64,000 bases of DNA from Paenibacillus pinisoli. Lineage in GTDB: Bacteria; Bacillota; Bacilli; Paenibacillales; Paenibacillaceae. Numbering within the stretch: position 1 is the first letter of the stretch; each line of letters opens with the position of its first letter. A program made the translations under genes and the position numbers. The stretch lies in NCBI RefSeq assembly GCF_003605435.1, contig NZ_QXQB01000008.1, positions 124,001 through 188,000 of the forward strand. The letters run 5' to 3'. Positions 1-8,188 of the stretch are shown one piece after another. The notes beneath the pieces are model-generated. The model searched no databases and was not told where the DNA came from. It saw nothing but the letters and a program-made list of their open reading frames with translations.

Positions 1-359
1 GTACGGTATACGATAACGGGCGCCAGGAAGAGATGGACATAAGAGGCCGCGATATGGTATCCGGTCTTCCTCTGACGGTAACGATTCGTTCGAATGAAAT
101 CCGGGAAGCGCTATGGGATCCGGTCATGTCCATCGTGGCCGCAGCCAAATTCGTTCTGGAGCAGACACCGCCGGAGCTGTCGGCGGATATCATCGACAGA
201 GGCGTCATTCTGACAGGCGGCGGAGCGCTGCTGGACGGGCTGGATGCACTGCTGGCGGACGAGCTGAAGGTGCCGGTGCTTATCGCTGAAGACCCGATGC
301 ATTGTGTCGTGAAAGGGACGGGCATCCTGCTCGACAACCTGGACAAGCTTAGAAAATAA
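1..359 (+). CDS. mbl: Rod-shape determining actin homolog Mbl/MreB, C-terminal part
   Basis: Partial gene that enters from the left edge; the reading frame is open from base 3 and ends with TAA at 357-359. The visible 118 or so residues carry the C-terminal actin-fold segment typical of MreB/Mbl: an IRGRD-x-GLP stretch, then the nucleotide-binding LTGGGALL motif about 50 residues before the end, and an MHCVVKGTG segment. MreB-family proteins polymerise under the membrane and guide cell-wall elongation. I call it mbl rather than mreB because the next two genes are flhO and flhP, the order found after mbl in Bacillus subtilis. The N-terminal ATPase half lies outside the window. Confidence 0.88.
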   Translation, partial: TVYDNGRQEEMDIRGRDMVSGLPLTVTIRSNEIREALWDPVMSIVAAAKFVLEQTPPELSADIIDRGVILTGGGALLDGLDALLADELKVPVLIAEDPMHCVVKGTGILLDNLDKLRK

Positions 360-591
360 GTCCCTATTTCAAAGGACAAGCTTTCGCAGGTAGGCCGCCA
401 TAGGGGGGCGGGCCGAGGCGGAAATGAGTCTAAGGTCATAGGCAAAGGCTATTCAGAGGGCTTCGCGTTCAACCGATAATAGAGGATAGAGATCACGTAC
501 CGGTATATACGAAGCCATGTTTACTATGTAAACATTAAGAATATGCTTTCGATGTCATGTTTGCTTCACAAACATTTTAGGAGGAACCATC
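360..591 (+). promoter_or_regulatory. mbl-flhO intergenic region with two palindromes
   Basis: This 232-base gap has no open frame. It holds two perfect inverted repeats of similar sequence: ATGTTTAC at 517-524 facing GTAAACAT at 528-535 (3-base spacer), and ATGTTTG at 557-563 facing CAAACAT at 569-575 (5-base spacer). Their centres are 40 bases apart and the second ends just before the AGGAGG ribosome site of flhO. They could be operator sites for a dimeric regulator or small mRNA hairpins. I found no convincing sigma-A or sigma-D promoter here. Confidence 0.5.
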
Positions 592-1458
592 ATGCTAAGA
601 GGACTATATACGGCAGCATCGGGCATGATTGCCCAGCAGCGCCGTCACGACACGGTGACGAATAACATCGCCAATATCCATACGCCCGGCTACAAGCAGA
701 CCAACGCGGTTACGCGCTCGTTCCCGGAGATGCTTCTGTCCTTGACAGGTGTGGATCAGGCGGAGCGTGCGACTGTCGGACGATGGACAAGCGGGGTATT
801 CGCCGAGGAGAGTCTGTCGATCCACCTGCAGGGCGATCTGACGCAGACGAATCAGTCCTCCGATTTTGCATTGATTTCCAATATTGAAGTGGACGGACTT
901 GCCTTTGACGCATCGGGCAAAGCGATTGGCCCTGATGGCGCGCCGGTATTTCAGCCGCAAGCTTTCTTTACTGTCCAGGATCCGAGTGGCGAGATCCGCT
1001 ATACAAGAGGCGGCAAGTTCACAGTCACTGGTGACGGCTTCCTGATGACGAGCGACGGTTCGAATGTGCTCGGCACCAACGGAGCGCCTATTCAGCTTCC
1101 GGCGGGAGTAGGACTCGACAGTCTGATTCTGACGGACGGCCAGCGTTTTGTGGATAGCAACGGCAATGATATCGGAGCGCAGCTGCTGATTACCCGAATC
1201 GATAATCCGAACGACTTGGTGCGAGAAGGCAACGGCAACTTCCGCTTTGTGGATGGGAGAGGACAAGCCCAGCCAATCGCAGCGGATGAGCGTATTGAAG
1301 TCAGACAAGGCTATGTGGAGCGCTCCAATGTGGATTCCGCTCAGGCAGCTGTAGATCTGATGGCTGCACTTCGCGCCTATGAAGCCAATCAGAAGGTCAT
1401 TCAGTTCTATGACCAGAGCTTGCAGAAAGCGGCTAATGAAGTAGGACGTGTAGGCTAG
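592..1458 (+). CDS. flhO: Flagellar rod/hook-basal body protein FlhO (FlgF/FlgG family)
   Basis: A 288-residue distal-rod-type protein, exported by the flagellar type III system and placed in the rod that joins basal body to hook. The N-terminus carries the flagellar basal-body rod signature (LYTAASGMIAQQ, then NNIAN and TPGYKQ, residues 5-35). The C-terminus ends in the family helix with QGYVERSNVDSAQA and MAALRAYEANQKVIQ. The ATG follows an AGGAGG at 579-584. The next gene, flhP, is a paralogue starting 34 bases later, so the two are surely co-transcribed. Placement after mbl matches the flhO-flhP pair of B. subtilis, which sits outside the main fla/che operon. Confidence 0.92.
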   Translation: MLRGLYTAASGMIAQQRRHDTVTNNIANIHTPGYKQTNAVTRSFPEMLLSLTGVDQAERATVGRWTSGVFAEESLSIHLQGDLTQTNQSSDFALISNIEVDGLAFDASGKAIGPDGAPVFQPQAFFTVQDPSGEIRYTRGGKFTVTGDGFLMTSDGSNVLGTNGAPIQLPAGVGLDSLILTDGQRFVDSNGNDIGAQLLITRIDNPNDLVREGNGNFRFVDGRGQAQPIAADERIEVRQGYVERSNVDSAQAAVDLMAALRAYEANQKVIQFYDQSLQKAANEVGRVG

Positions 1459-1492
1459 ACCATCCGGACAAGCTAAGAGGAGGAACTGCGGA

Positions 1493-2332
1493 ATGAATGC
1501 ATCCATGATCAATGCAATGGTATCGATGAACGCGCTTCAGCAGAAGTTGGATATCATTGCTGACAATGTAGCTAACGTCAATACAGTAGGCTACAAGAAG
1601 AAGGAAGCGACCTTCGAGGATCTGCTTAATAATGTCAAGAGACAACCGGGTACATTTGATCAGCCGGGCCGGCTGACTCCGCTTAATTTCAATCAGGGCT
1701 GGGGCTCCAAGCTAACCATGATTCAGCCGAATTTGTCCCAGGGACCGATGAAAGAAACAGGCGTACCGACGGACCTCGCCATTGAAGGAAATGCGCTGTT
1801 CGAGGTGCAGGTTGACGGTGCGGGCAACCGCGCTTATACGCGCAGCGGGGCCTTCCAGTTGACGATGGCGGCAAACGGTGATACGATTTTGGCAACGGAA
1901 AATGGCTATCCGGTTATTGCAAATATCCCTGACGGCAACGGAAATATCGTCGAAGGGAATATTGTGTTGCCTGCCGGCTACAAACTCCGTGTCGATGCTG
2001 ACGGCACTGTGCTTGGCGTATCTTCTGCCGGCACAATCAATCTGGGCAGCATCAAATTGCTTCAAGCAACCCGTCCGGCTGCGCTGACAGCAGTAGCGGA
2101 TAATTTGTTCGCGATTGCGACGGGCATCAATGTAGACGATGTGGTACAGGAGATTGCTCCAACTCTGGATAATCGGGTCGCTTTGCGCCAAGGCTATCTG
2201 GAGCAGTCCAACGTCGAGTATGTGGATGAAGCGACGGAGCTTATCAATGTTCAGCGTGCTTATCAATTGGCAGCTAGAGCTTTATCATCCAGCGATACGA
2301 TGATGGGCCTTGCGAACACGATGCGCGCGTAG
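1493..2332 (+). CDS. flhP: Flagellar hook-basal body protein FlhP (FlgG family)
   Basis: A 279-residue paralogue of the upstream gene. Residues 1-35 hold the rod-protein signature (MNALQQKLDIIADNVANVNTVGYKK pattern) and the C-terminal 50 residues hold the matching QGYLEQSNVEYVDEATELINVQRAYQL helix that packs in the rod. The middle has the FlgG-type beta domain (VPTDLAIEGNALFEV, YTRSGAF). An AGGAGG at 1479-1484 precedes the ATG. It likely forms part of the distal rod together with FlhO. The gene ends 21 bases before the small EpuA-family gene, suggesting one transcript that stops at the hairpin at 2796. Confidence 0.92.
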   Translation: MNASMINAMVSMNALQQKLDIIADNVANVNTVGYKKKEATFEDLLNNVKRQPGTFDQPGRLTPLNFNQGWGSKLTMIQPNLSQGPMKETGVPTDLAIEGNALFEVQVDGAGNRAYTRSGAFQLTMAANGDTILATENGYPVIANIPDGNGNIVEGNIVLPAGYKLRVDADGTVLGVSSAGTINLGSIKLLQATRPAALTAVADNLFAIATGINVDDVVQEIAPTLDNRVALRQGYLEQSNVEYVDEATELINVQRAYQLAARALSSSDTMMGLANTMRA

Positions 2333-2353
2333 GAACGAATGAAGGTGATAGGT

Positions 2354-2776
2354 ATGGCCGATGATCGAATCCCCGCGAGCCGCAGAGATTTCGAGAACGG
2401 GTCCATGAGGAAAGAGGGCGACGAGGGAAGAACTTTGCGTTATGGCTCCATGAGCTCCACGCTTTCCCGTACGCAGCGGCATGGCGGCACTCCGCCCGGT
2501 TATTCGGGAGAGGCTGCAGATCCGATAAAGGAGAAAAGCCGCAAGCCCGCGCAAGAAGAGTTGGATGAGGAAGATGAAGAGAGGCACAGATTCCCGAAGT
2601 GGGCGAGAATTGTCTTCTGGATGCTGCGCAAAAGCATCGTGCCGGTCGTTATGATTGTCATGCTGCTTGTCGGACTGTATGTAGGCTTCGTTTATTTGGG
2701 CCATGGCTCCAAGAACGATGTATTCGAATGGACGACTTGGCGTCATCTCTATGACCTCATCTTCGCGGAATCCTAA
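2354..2776 (+). CDS. Small membrane protein of the EpuA / 'RNA polymerase subunit beta' annotation family
   Basis: A 140-residue protein with an acidic, low-complexity N-terminal 75 residues, then a basic segment and one hydrophobic helix (about SIVPVVMIVMLLVGLYVGFVYLG), and a short conserved tail (NDVFEWTTWRHLYDLIF). This layout matches the PF11772/EpuA family, whose common database title 'DNA-directed RNA polymerase subunit beta' is misleading: nothing here resembles RpoB. I chose the ATG at 2354 because AAGGTGA (2342-2348) lies at correct distance; an upstream in-frame ATG at 2339 has a poorer site. It follows flhP closely. Function is not established. Confidence 0.7.
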   Translation: MADDRIPASRRDFENGSMRKEGDEGRTLRYGSMSSTLSRTQRHGGTPPGYSGEAADPIKEKSRKPAQEELDEEDEERHRFPKWARIVFWMLRKSIVPVVMIVMLLVGLYVGFVYLGHGSKNDVFEWTTWRHLYDLIFAES

Positions 2777-2795
2777 TCATATATGCTGATAGGCC

Positions 2796-2845
2796 AAGAG
2801 AGCTTGTTCAACCAGTATCTGCGCTGAGTGAACGGCTCTTTTTTG
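2796..2845 (+). terminator. Rho-independent terminator after the flhO-flhP operon
   Basis: The arm AGAGC..TTGTTCA is matched by TGAAC..GGCTCT, followed by a run of six T at 2838-2843. It ends the mbl-side transcription unit. Confidence 0.7.
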
Positions 2846-2861
2846 TTTGCGGCAAAGAAAA

Positions 2862-2883
2862 GAAGCCCCGATATCGGGGCTTC
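2862..2883 (-). terminator. Terminator of the tetR-MFS operon
   Basis: A perfect 11-base inverted repeat (GAAGCCCCGAT and its complement). Reading on the minus strand it is followed by a T-rich stretch (complement of 2848-2861), so it terminates the minus-strand MFS gene whose stop lies at 2951. Confidence 0.75.
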
Positions 2884-2950
2884 ATTAAGTTGGTTGCTTG
2901 CATGCTTAGTAGTGATAAGGCATCATACTCGATTCGCCTTGGACAGCATC

Positions 2951-4408
2951 CTAAGCCTTTGGAGCGACGGAACTCTTGATGAAGAGTGACATGATCAGCG
3001 CAATAACGGCGAAGACCAAGCCAAGCTTGAAGGAACTGTTCACGCCGACGCTCAGCGAGTTGGCAAGCTCGACCTTGGACGTCGGATCGGCTACACCCGC
3101 CAGATAGTTCTTCTGGCTAGTGGTCATCACGCTGATGAAGAAGGCGATGCCGATGGCGCCGGAAATTTGCTGCAAGGTGTTCATAATAGCAGAGCCATGC
3201 GGGTAGAACTTAGGCGAAAGCTGGTTGAGGCCGTTCGTCTGAGCCGGCATCATGATCATGGACATGGCGATGCTCATCGTAACATGCAGCAGGATAAGGG
3301 TGCCTTTGCTGGTGTCGAGCGAGATCTGGGTAAAGAAGTACATGACCACGACAAGGATAGCAGCGCCTGGGATGACGAGCGCGCGCGGCCCGAATTTATC
3401 GAACAGCTTGCCTGTAATCGGGGACAGAAGCCCGTTGGCGATGCCGCCGGGCAGAAGGACAAGTCCCGCTGCGAATGCGGTCAGCAGCATCCCTTGCTGC
3501 ATCAGGATAGGCAGCAACAGCAACGTCGAGAACAACGACATCATCACGATGATGATCAGCACAGTTGCGAAAGAGAACATAGGTGCCTTGAACGCCCGCA
3601 AGTCGAGCATCGGAACTTTCGACACCAGCTGTCTCCAGATGAACAGGATAAGAGCGACGCCGCCGATAATAACAGGCAGATACACACGCTCGCTGGACCA
3701 GCCGCCGTGGCCTTCACCGAGGCTGCTGAAGCCGAATACGAGTCCGCCGAATGCGACGGTCGACAGCAGAATGGATAGGATATCAACTTTTGGCTTCGTA
3801 ATGGTGGACACGTTCTTCAGGAAGACTGCTGCGAACAGAATCGAGAAGACGGCAAAAGGCAGCACCAGATAGAACAGCCAGCGCCAATCCAGCGATTCAA
3901 GAATAAGTCCCGACAACGTAGGACCGATAGCCGGAGCAAACATAATAACGAGACCCATACTGCCCATTGCCGCACCGCGTTTCTCAGGCGGATAGAGCAC
4001 GAGAATGGTGTTCATCATAACCGGAAGCATAAGCCCGGTACCGAGTGCTTGAATAATACGTCCGATCAGCAGCACATAGAACTCAGGCGCGAGTGCGCAT
4101 ACAAGCGTGCCGATCGAGAAAAGAGTCATTGCGCCTAAAAACATTTGTCTGGTCGTAAACCACTGCACCAAGAGTGCGGATACCGGAACCAGGATGCCGA
4201 CTACGAGCAGATAACTGGTCGAGAGCCATTGAACCGTTGTGTAATCAACGTTGAAGTCGATGCTTAGATCTACGAAAGCGATGTTCAGCAGCGTTTCATT
4301 CAGAATGGAGAAGAACGCGCCGATAATCAGGGAGATCAGAATAGGCAACCGTTTAATATTGCCCAGATCTTGCGGTGCCGCGTTAGCTGCGGCTGCTGAT
4401 GTATTCAT
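2951..4408 (-). CDS. MFS multidrug efflux transporter, DHA2 (EmrB/QacA, 14-helix) family
   Basis: A 485-residue integral membrane protein with about 14 hydrophobic helices. Motif A-like loop residues follow helix 2 (WFTTRQMFLGAM), and the conserved GRIIQALGTGLMLPVMMN motif C/D region is at about 115-132, as in LmrB/EmrB-type drug:H+ antiporters. It probably exports cationic or amphiphilic drugs; the substrate cannot be read from sequence. The ATG is preceded by GGAGGG on the minus strand. It lies 54 bases downstream of the divergent-looking but co-directional tetR gene with no terminator between, so the two form an operon controlled by TetR at the operator at 5106. Confidence 0.88.
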   Translation of the reverse strand: MNTSAAAANAAPQDLGNIKRLPILISLIIGAFFSILNETLLNIAFVDLSIDFNVDYTTVQWLSTSYLLVVGILVPVSALLVQWFTTRQMFLGAMTLFSIGTLVCALAPEFYVLLIGRIIQALGTGLMLPVMMNTILVLYPPEKRGAAMGSMGLVIMFAPAIGPTLSGLILESLDWRWLFYLVLPFAVFSILFAAVFLKNVSTITKPKVDILSILLSTVAFGGLVFGFSSLGEGHGGWSSERVYLPVIIGGVALILFIWRQLVSKVPMLDLRAFKAPMFSFATVLIIIVMMSLFSTLLLLPILMQQGMLLTAFAAGLVLLPGGIANGLLSPITGKLFDKFGPRALVIPGAAILVVVMYFFTQISLDTSKGTLILLHVTMSIAMSMIMMPAQTNGLNQLSPKFYPHGSAIMNTLQQISGAIGIAFFISVMTTSQKNYLAGVADPTSKVELANSLSVGVNSSFKLGLVFAVIALIMSLFIKSSVAPKA

Positions 4409-4462
4409 AATTGCTTTAACCCTCCAAATCCATATCCATTTATTCTTTATTTAGTTTTTCCT

Positions 4463-5062
4463 CTAGTCCCTTGCTCTAATCCCGTAAAGTAAAGCGTCTA
4501 GCGCTACACGATAAAGCCGAATCGCTTCCTCGAGACTCAAATCGCGCGAGGAGTCGCCAAGCCCGCGGAACATGCCTTCCAAGATACGGCCAAGATCAGA
4601 GGTGTTAACCGGCCTGAATTCTCCAGATTCAACGCCCCGCTGAATCAAGCTTTGATAAAAAGCGCGATTCTCCCCCGTCTTGATGGCGATTTGGCGGCAG
4701 CCCTCTTCGCTCTTGCCCCAGGCTTCCTCAAAAAATTCTCTAGCCGCCCTGTTCAAGGGATGATGGAAGCCGCGTTCCAGTCCGGCTTCGATCATGCCGT
4801 TCAGCATATCCGTTGTGGAGTCGTATAGCTTCTCCTGTTCGGCCCATAGCGCTTTCCATTCCGCCTCGAATTGGTCCAGCAGCGTAAGGAATAATCCTTC
4901 CTTGCTTTTGAAGTGATAATAAATATTGGCCTTGCTCACTCCGGTAGCGGAAGCAATGTCTTCTATAGAAGCGGCATGGTAGCCCCGTTGCGAGAACAAG
5001 ATGTTCGCAGCTTCTACAATTCGCGATTTCGTCTCTTCGCTTTGCGTTTTCTTTTTGTTCAA
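4463..5062 (-). CDS. TetR/AcrR-family transcriptional repressor
   Basis: A 199-residue regulator. Residues 11-58 form the TetR helix-turn-helix (TKSRIVEAANILFSQRGYHAASIEDIASATGVSKANIYYHFKSKEG pattern); the rest is the helical ligand-binding and dimer domain. The start is TTG at 5062, supported by GGAGAG at a normal distance on the minus strand. It is followed directly by an MFS efflux pump gene, and its own upstream region contains a near-palindromic operator overlapping the expected promoter, so it likely represses itself and the pump and is relieved by a pump substrate. The inducer is unknown. Confidence 0.9.
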   Translation of the reverse strand: MNKKKTQSEETKSRIVEAANILFSQRGYHAASIEDIASATGVSKANIYYHFKSKEGLFLTLLDQFEAEWKALWAEQEKLYDSTTDMLNGMIEAGLERGFHHPLNRAAREFFEEAWGKSEEGCRQIAIKTGENRAFYQSLIQRGVESGEFRPVNTSDLGRILEGMFRGLGDSSRDLSLEEAIRLYRVALDALLYGIRARD

Positions 5063-5103
5063 GACGCCTCTCCTTCCTTAGGATCTGACCGTTTGAAAAA
5101 CAT

Positions 5104-5123
5104 TAACTGAACGGTCAGTCAGT
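5104..5123. promoter_or_regulatory. Probable TetR operator
   Basis: The stretch contains ACTGA at 5106-5110 facing TCAGT at 5115-5119 around a central ACGG, plus a repeated CAGT. Palindromes of the type GACTGACC/GGTCAGTC are typical of TetR-family regulators. A second half-site-like CTGACCGTTTG lies at 5084-5094. It sits just upstream of the tetR start. Confidence 0.6.
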
Positions 5124-5265
5124 ATTTTAGCACGGCGGTTCGTTTTGTGCAATTCCTTTCTTATCTCGGGCTCCAGGCGGTGTTTGTTTTCATTTTGGAA
5201 TAGGTAGTTTATAATAGTTGGGAACCATGGTGGGACATTCCGCGGGACTAGGAGGATTGTGAACG

Positions 5266-5802
5266 TTGCGTTTGAATTTGCCCAATCTGCTGACATCATT
5301 GCGATTTGTGTTGATTCCTGTCTATATTGGTATATTTGTCAGCGGTCACATGATTCCGGCCTTTCTCGTCGTGGTCGCTGCCGGAGTGACGGATGTGCTG
5401 GACGGCTATATTGCCCGCAAGTACGGACAAGTAACGACGGTAGGCGAGATGCTTGACCCTCTGGCGGATAAGCTCATGCTGATTACCGTCATATTATCGC
5501 TGCTGCTGACAGGCCATATTTCATGGTGGGCCGCAGGAGCTATGTTTTTGCGCGATCTCGGGATGATCGCGGGAGGGCTGTTGACGCATTTTCGAGGAAA
5601 ACGAACTGTGCCTGCCAATTGGATGGGCAAGCTGACGACAGTGATGTTTTATTTTGCGATCATGTTTATTTTCTTTCAAGCGCCATTCGCCCATACATAC
5701 TTATGGATCGTCATTGCGTTTTCATTCGTAACATCTTTTGTGTATTTGGCGTCTTATAAGAAGCTGAACCGAGAGGTTGACACAACAACAAAGCAAGCCT
5801 AA
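5266..5802 (+). CDS. CDP-alcohol phosphatidyltransferase (PgsA-like)
   Basis: A 178-residue membrane enzyme that joins a CDP-diacylglycerol-type donor to an alcohol; the closest guess is phosphatidylglycerophosphate synthase, though a cardiolipin-synthase-type role is possible. The signature D-x2-DG-x2-AR-x8-G-x3-D-x3-D is complete at residues 43-69 (DVLDGYIARKYG then GEMLDPLADK). Five or so hydrophobic helices follow. The start is TTG at 5266 with AGGAGG about 10 bases upstream; a nearby GTG at 5259 is out of frame. A TATAAT at 5210-5215 is a plausible -10 with a weak -35. The downstream hairpin-like sequence suggests a single-gene unit. Confidence 0.82.
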   Translation: MRLNLPNLLTSLRFVLIPVYIGIFVSGHMIPAFLVVVAAGVTDVLDGYIARKYGQVTTVGEMLDPLADKLMLITVILSLLLTGHISWWAAGAMFLRDLGMIAGGLLTHFRGKRTVPANWMGKLTTVMFYFAIMFIFFQAPFAHTYLWIVIAFSFVTSFVYLASYKKLNREVDTTTKQA

Positions 5803-5812
5803 CAAACAGAAA

Positions 5813-5862
5813 GAGGCTTGATCCCGAACGCTTCAGGTCCGGTGGTCAAGCCCCCTTATCTT
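5813..5862 (+). terminator. Possible weak terminator after pgsA-like gene
   Basis: GGCTTGATC near 5816 can pair with GGTCAAGCC near 5843-5851, followed by a C-then-T stretch. The T-tract is short, so this is only a candidate. Confidence 0.35.
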
Positions 5863-5954
5863 AACCTCCATAATCTGCAGTTTATGAAGGATAGGACTAG
5901 TTTCGCTTAGATAAGCCTGTTTTATACTTTGAAATATTGAAGGGAGTTTCTATG

Positions 5955-6386
5955 ATGCTCGATATTAACCAAATTCAAGAAATTATTCCGCATAGACCGC
6001 CATTTTTGCTGATTGACCGGATATTAGAGGTTGAGCCTGGCGTTCGCGCAGTAGGGCTTAAGAACGTCACGATGAACGAACCGTTTTTTACCGGACATTT
6101 TCCAGGCTATCCGGTTATGCCGGGCGTCCTGATTGTAGAGGCGCTGGCTCAGGTTGGTTCCGTCGCCATGCTGATGGTGGAAGCGAACAAAGGAAAGCTG
6201 GGCTTTTTCGCAGGGATTGACGGTTTCCGTTTCAGAGATCAAGTGAAGCCAGGCGACACGCTTATTCTTGAAGTCGAAATTACGCGGCTCAAAGGGCCGA
6301 TCGGCAAAGGTAAAGCCACTGCCAAGGTAGGGGACAAGGTCGTCGCTGAGGGCGAGCTTATGTTTGCGTTATCCGATCGTACATAA
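5955..6386 (+). CDS. fabZ: 3-hydroxyacyl-ACP dehydratase FabZ
   Basis: A 143-residue hot-dog-fold enzyme that dehydrates 3-hydroxyacyl-ACP in fatty acid elongation. The active-site His48 lies in TGHFPGYPVMPGVLIVEAL and the catalytic Glu62 in the same motif; IPHRPPFLLIDRI near the start is also diagnostic. Two adjacent ATGs (5952, 5955) follow AAGGGAG at 5940-5946; 5955 gives the better spacing and the usual MLD start. The gene follows flhP in B. subtilis, so its position supports the syntenic block, here interrupted by the efflux and pgsA-like genes. Confidence 0.95.
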   Translation: MLDINQIQEIIPHRPPFLLIDRILEVEPGVRAVGLKNVTMNEPFFTGHFPGYPVMPGVLIVEALAQVGSVAMLMVEANKGKLGFFAGIDGFRFRDQVKPGDTLILEVEITRLKGPIGKGKATAKVGDKVVAEGELMFALSDRT

Positions 6387-6439
6387 TGCCGCAAGCTGAA
6401 TAACGATAGAATCCACTGACAAGGGAGAGGTAGTCGAGG

Positions 6440-8164
6440 GTGAGCCAACTGACGAATGATGGCATCCAGGCTCGTTACGAGTCCTGGCTGAATGATCCTG
6501 TAATTGATTCGGCGACAAAGGAAGAGCTGCGGGCTATTGCAGGGGATGTGAAGGAACTGACCGACCGTTTTTATCGCGATCTGGAATTCGGCACAGGCGG
6601 GCTGCGCGGCGTAATGGGAGCCGGCACGAACCGGCTGAATGCTTATACGGTAGGCAAAGCGACGCAAGGGCTTGCGAACTGGCTGCTGGCTAATCGTACC
6701 GAGGGGAAAGAGCTATCGGTCGTGATCGCTTATGATTCCCGCAATAATTCCGCAGATTTTGCCCTGGACACGGCTCTTGTGCTTGCCGGCAACGGCATTA
6801 AAGCTTATCTGTTCAAGGAGCTGCGTCCTACGCCGCAGCTGTCCTTTGCTGTGCGCGATTTGCATGCTTCAAGCGGCATAGTCATTACGGCCAGCCATAA
6901 TCCGCCTGAGTACAACGGCTACAAGGCGTATGGCGCAGACGGCTGTCAGCTGATCCCGGAGGATGCCGAGCAGGTCATTGCTTCCATTGCTGCCATTGAC
7001 AGCTTTGGCGCAATTAAGCGAGCTGGCAGAGATGAGGCGGAATCGGGCGGCTTGCTCGTATGGCTGGGCGAAGATGCGGACCGCCGGTACACCGAGACGG
7101 TCGTAGGCGAGAGCCTGAACCGCGAGCTGCTCCAAGGAGAGCTGGGCGAGCGGTTTGGCATCGTGTTCACACCGCTGCACGGATCCGGCAACAAGCCTGT
7201 CCGCAGCGCGCTGGCGGGCGCCGGCTTCAGGAATGTGCTTGTCGTGAGTAGGCAGGAGCTGCCTGACGGCTACTTCAGCACGGTCAAATCGCCGAATCCG
7301 GAAGAACGCGAAGCGTTCGAGCTGGCTATGGCGCTGGCGAAGAAGGAAGCGGCGGATATCATCATCGGGACGGACCCTGACGCTGACCGGATGGGTGCGG
7401 TCGTCAAAGACGGCAATGGGGAATATGTCGTGCTGACGGGCAATCAATCTGGCGCTTTGATGGTGCATTACAAGCTCAGCACCTTGAAGGAGAGAGGATT
7501 GCTTCCGGATAACGGCGTCGTGATCAAGACGATTGTGACAAGCGATATGGGGGCGGATATTGCCCGTTCATATGGAATGAGCGTTGAGAGCACGCTAACC
7601 GGCTTCAAATATATCGGCGAGAAGATGACGGCTTACGAGAAGAGCGGAGAGCGCTCTTTCTTGTTCGGCTATGAAGAAAGCTACGGCTATCTCTCCGGCA
7701 CATATGCGCGGGATAAGGATGCGGTTGTCGCTTCCATGCTGATTAGTGAAGCGGCCGCTTATTACAACAGCCAAGGAAAAACCTTGTATGACGTCCTGGA
7801 AGAGCTCTACGCAAAGTTCGGCTATTATTTGGAAGGACTTGAATCCCGCACGCTCAAAGGCTTCGACGGTGTGCAAAAGATTGGCGCAATTATGGGGGAC
7901 TGGCGTGCTAACCCTCCTGAAGATATTAATGGGACTCGTATCGTATCGGTGCAGGATTACGGAATGGGCCTGGATGGACTCCGTCCTGAGAATGTGCTCA
8001 AATACAAGCTTGAGGACGGTTCTTGGTTCTGTCTGAGACCTTCCGGCACGGAGCCCAAAATCAAAATATACTTTGGCGTAAAGAAAGAGTCAGCGGATGC
8101 TTCCGCTTCGGCGCTTCAGCAATTGCGGCAGACGGTGATGTCCCGAGTGGACGGACTGGCTTAA
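6440..8164 (+). CDS. pgcA: Phospho-sugar mutase, alpha-phosphoglucomutase type
   Basis: A 574-residue mutase interconverting glucose-6-phosphate and glucose-1-phosphate (possibly also other hexose phosphates), which supplies UDP-sugars for wall glycopolymers and glycolipids. The phosphoserine loop TASHNP is at residues 150-155 (Ser152), the magnesium loop TDPDADR at 311-317, and the phosphate-binding loop RPSGTEPKIKIYF near the C-terminus. Start GTG at 6440 after AAGGGAGAGG. It begins 53 bases after fabZ and ends 24 bases before the DUF5693 gene, so it heads into the wall-polymer operon that ends with the TagA-type gene; this context fits a role in precursor supply. Confidence 0.9.
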   Translation: MSQLTNDGIQARYESWLNDPVIDSATKEELRAIAGDVKELTDRFYRDLEFGTGGLRGVMGAGTNRLNAYTVGKATQGLANWLLANRTEGKELSVVIAYDSRNNSADFALDTALVLAGNGIKAYLFKELRPTPQLSFAVRDLHASSGIVITASHNPPEYNGYKAYGADGCQLIPEDAEQVIASIAAIDSFGAIKRAGRDEAESGGLLVWLGEDADRRYTETVVGESLNRELLQGELGERFGIVFTPLHGSGNKPVRSALAGAGFRNVLVVSRQELPDGYFSTVKSPNPEEREAFELAMALAKKEAADIIIGTDPDADRMGAVVKDGNGEYVVLTGNQSGALMVHYKLSTLKERGLLPDNGVVIKTIVTSDMGADIARSYGMSVESTLTGFKYIGEKMTAYEKSGERSFLFGYEESYGYLSGTYARDKDAVVASMLISEAAAYYNSQGKTLYDVLEELYAKFGYYLEGLESRTLKGFDGVQKIGAIMGDWRANPPEDINGTRIVSVQDYGMGLDGLRPENVLKYKLEDGSWFCLRPSGTEPKIKIYFGVKKESADASASALQQLRQTVMSRVDGLA

Positions 8165-8188
8165 CAAGGAATAGAACGGAGGATTAAC

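Noticed and set aside
360..591. Cyclic di-GMP riboswitch before flhO
   Set aside because: The conserved GEMM core and tetraloop receptor pattern are not present.
5259..5456. GTG-initiated frame overlapping the start of the phosphatidyltransferase
   Set aside because: It is out of frame with the CDP-alcohol motif and its translation has no protein-like features.
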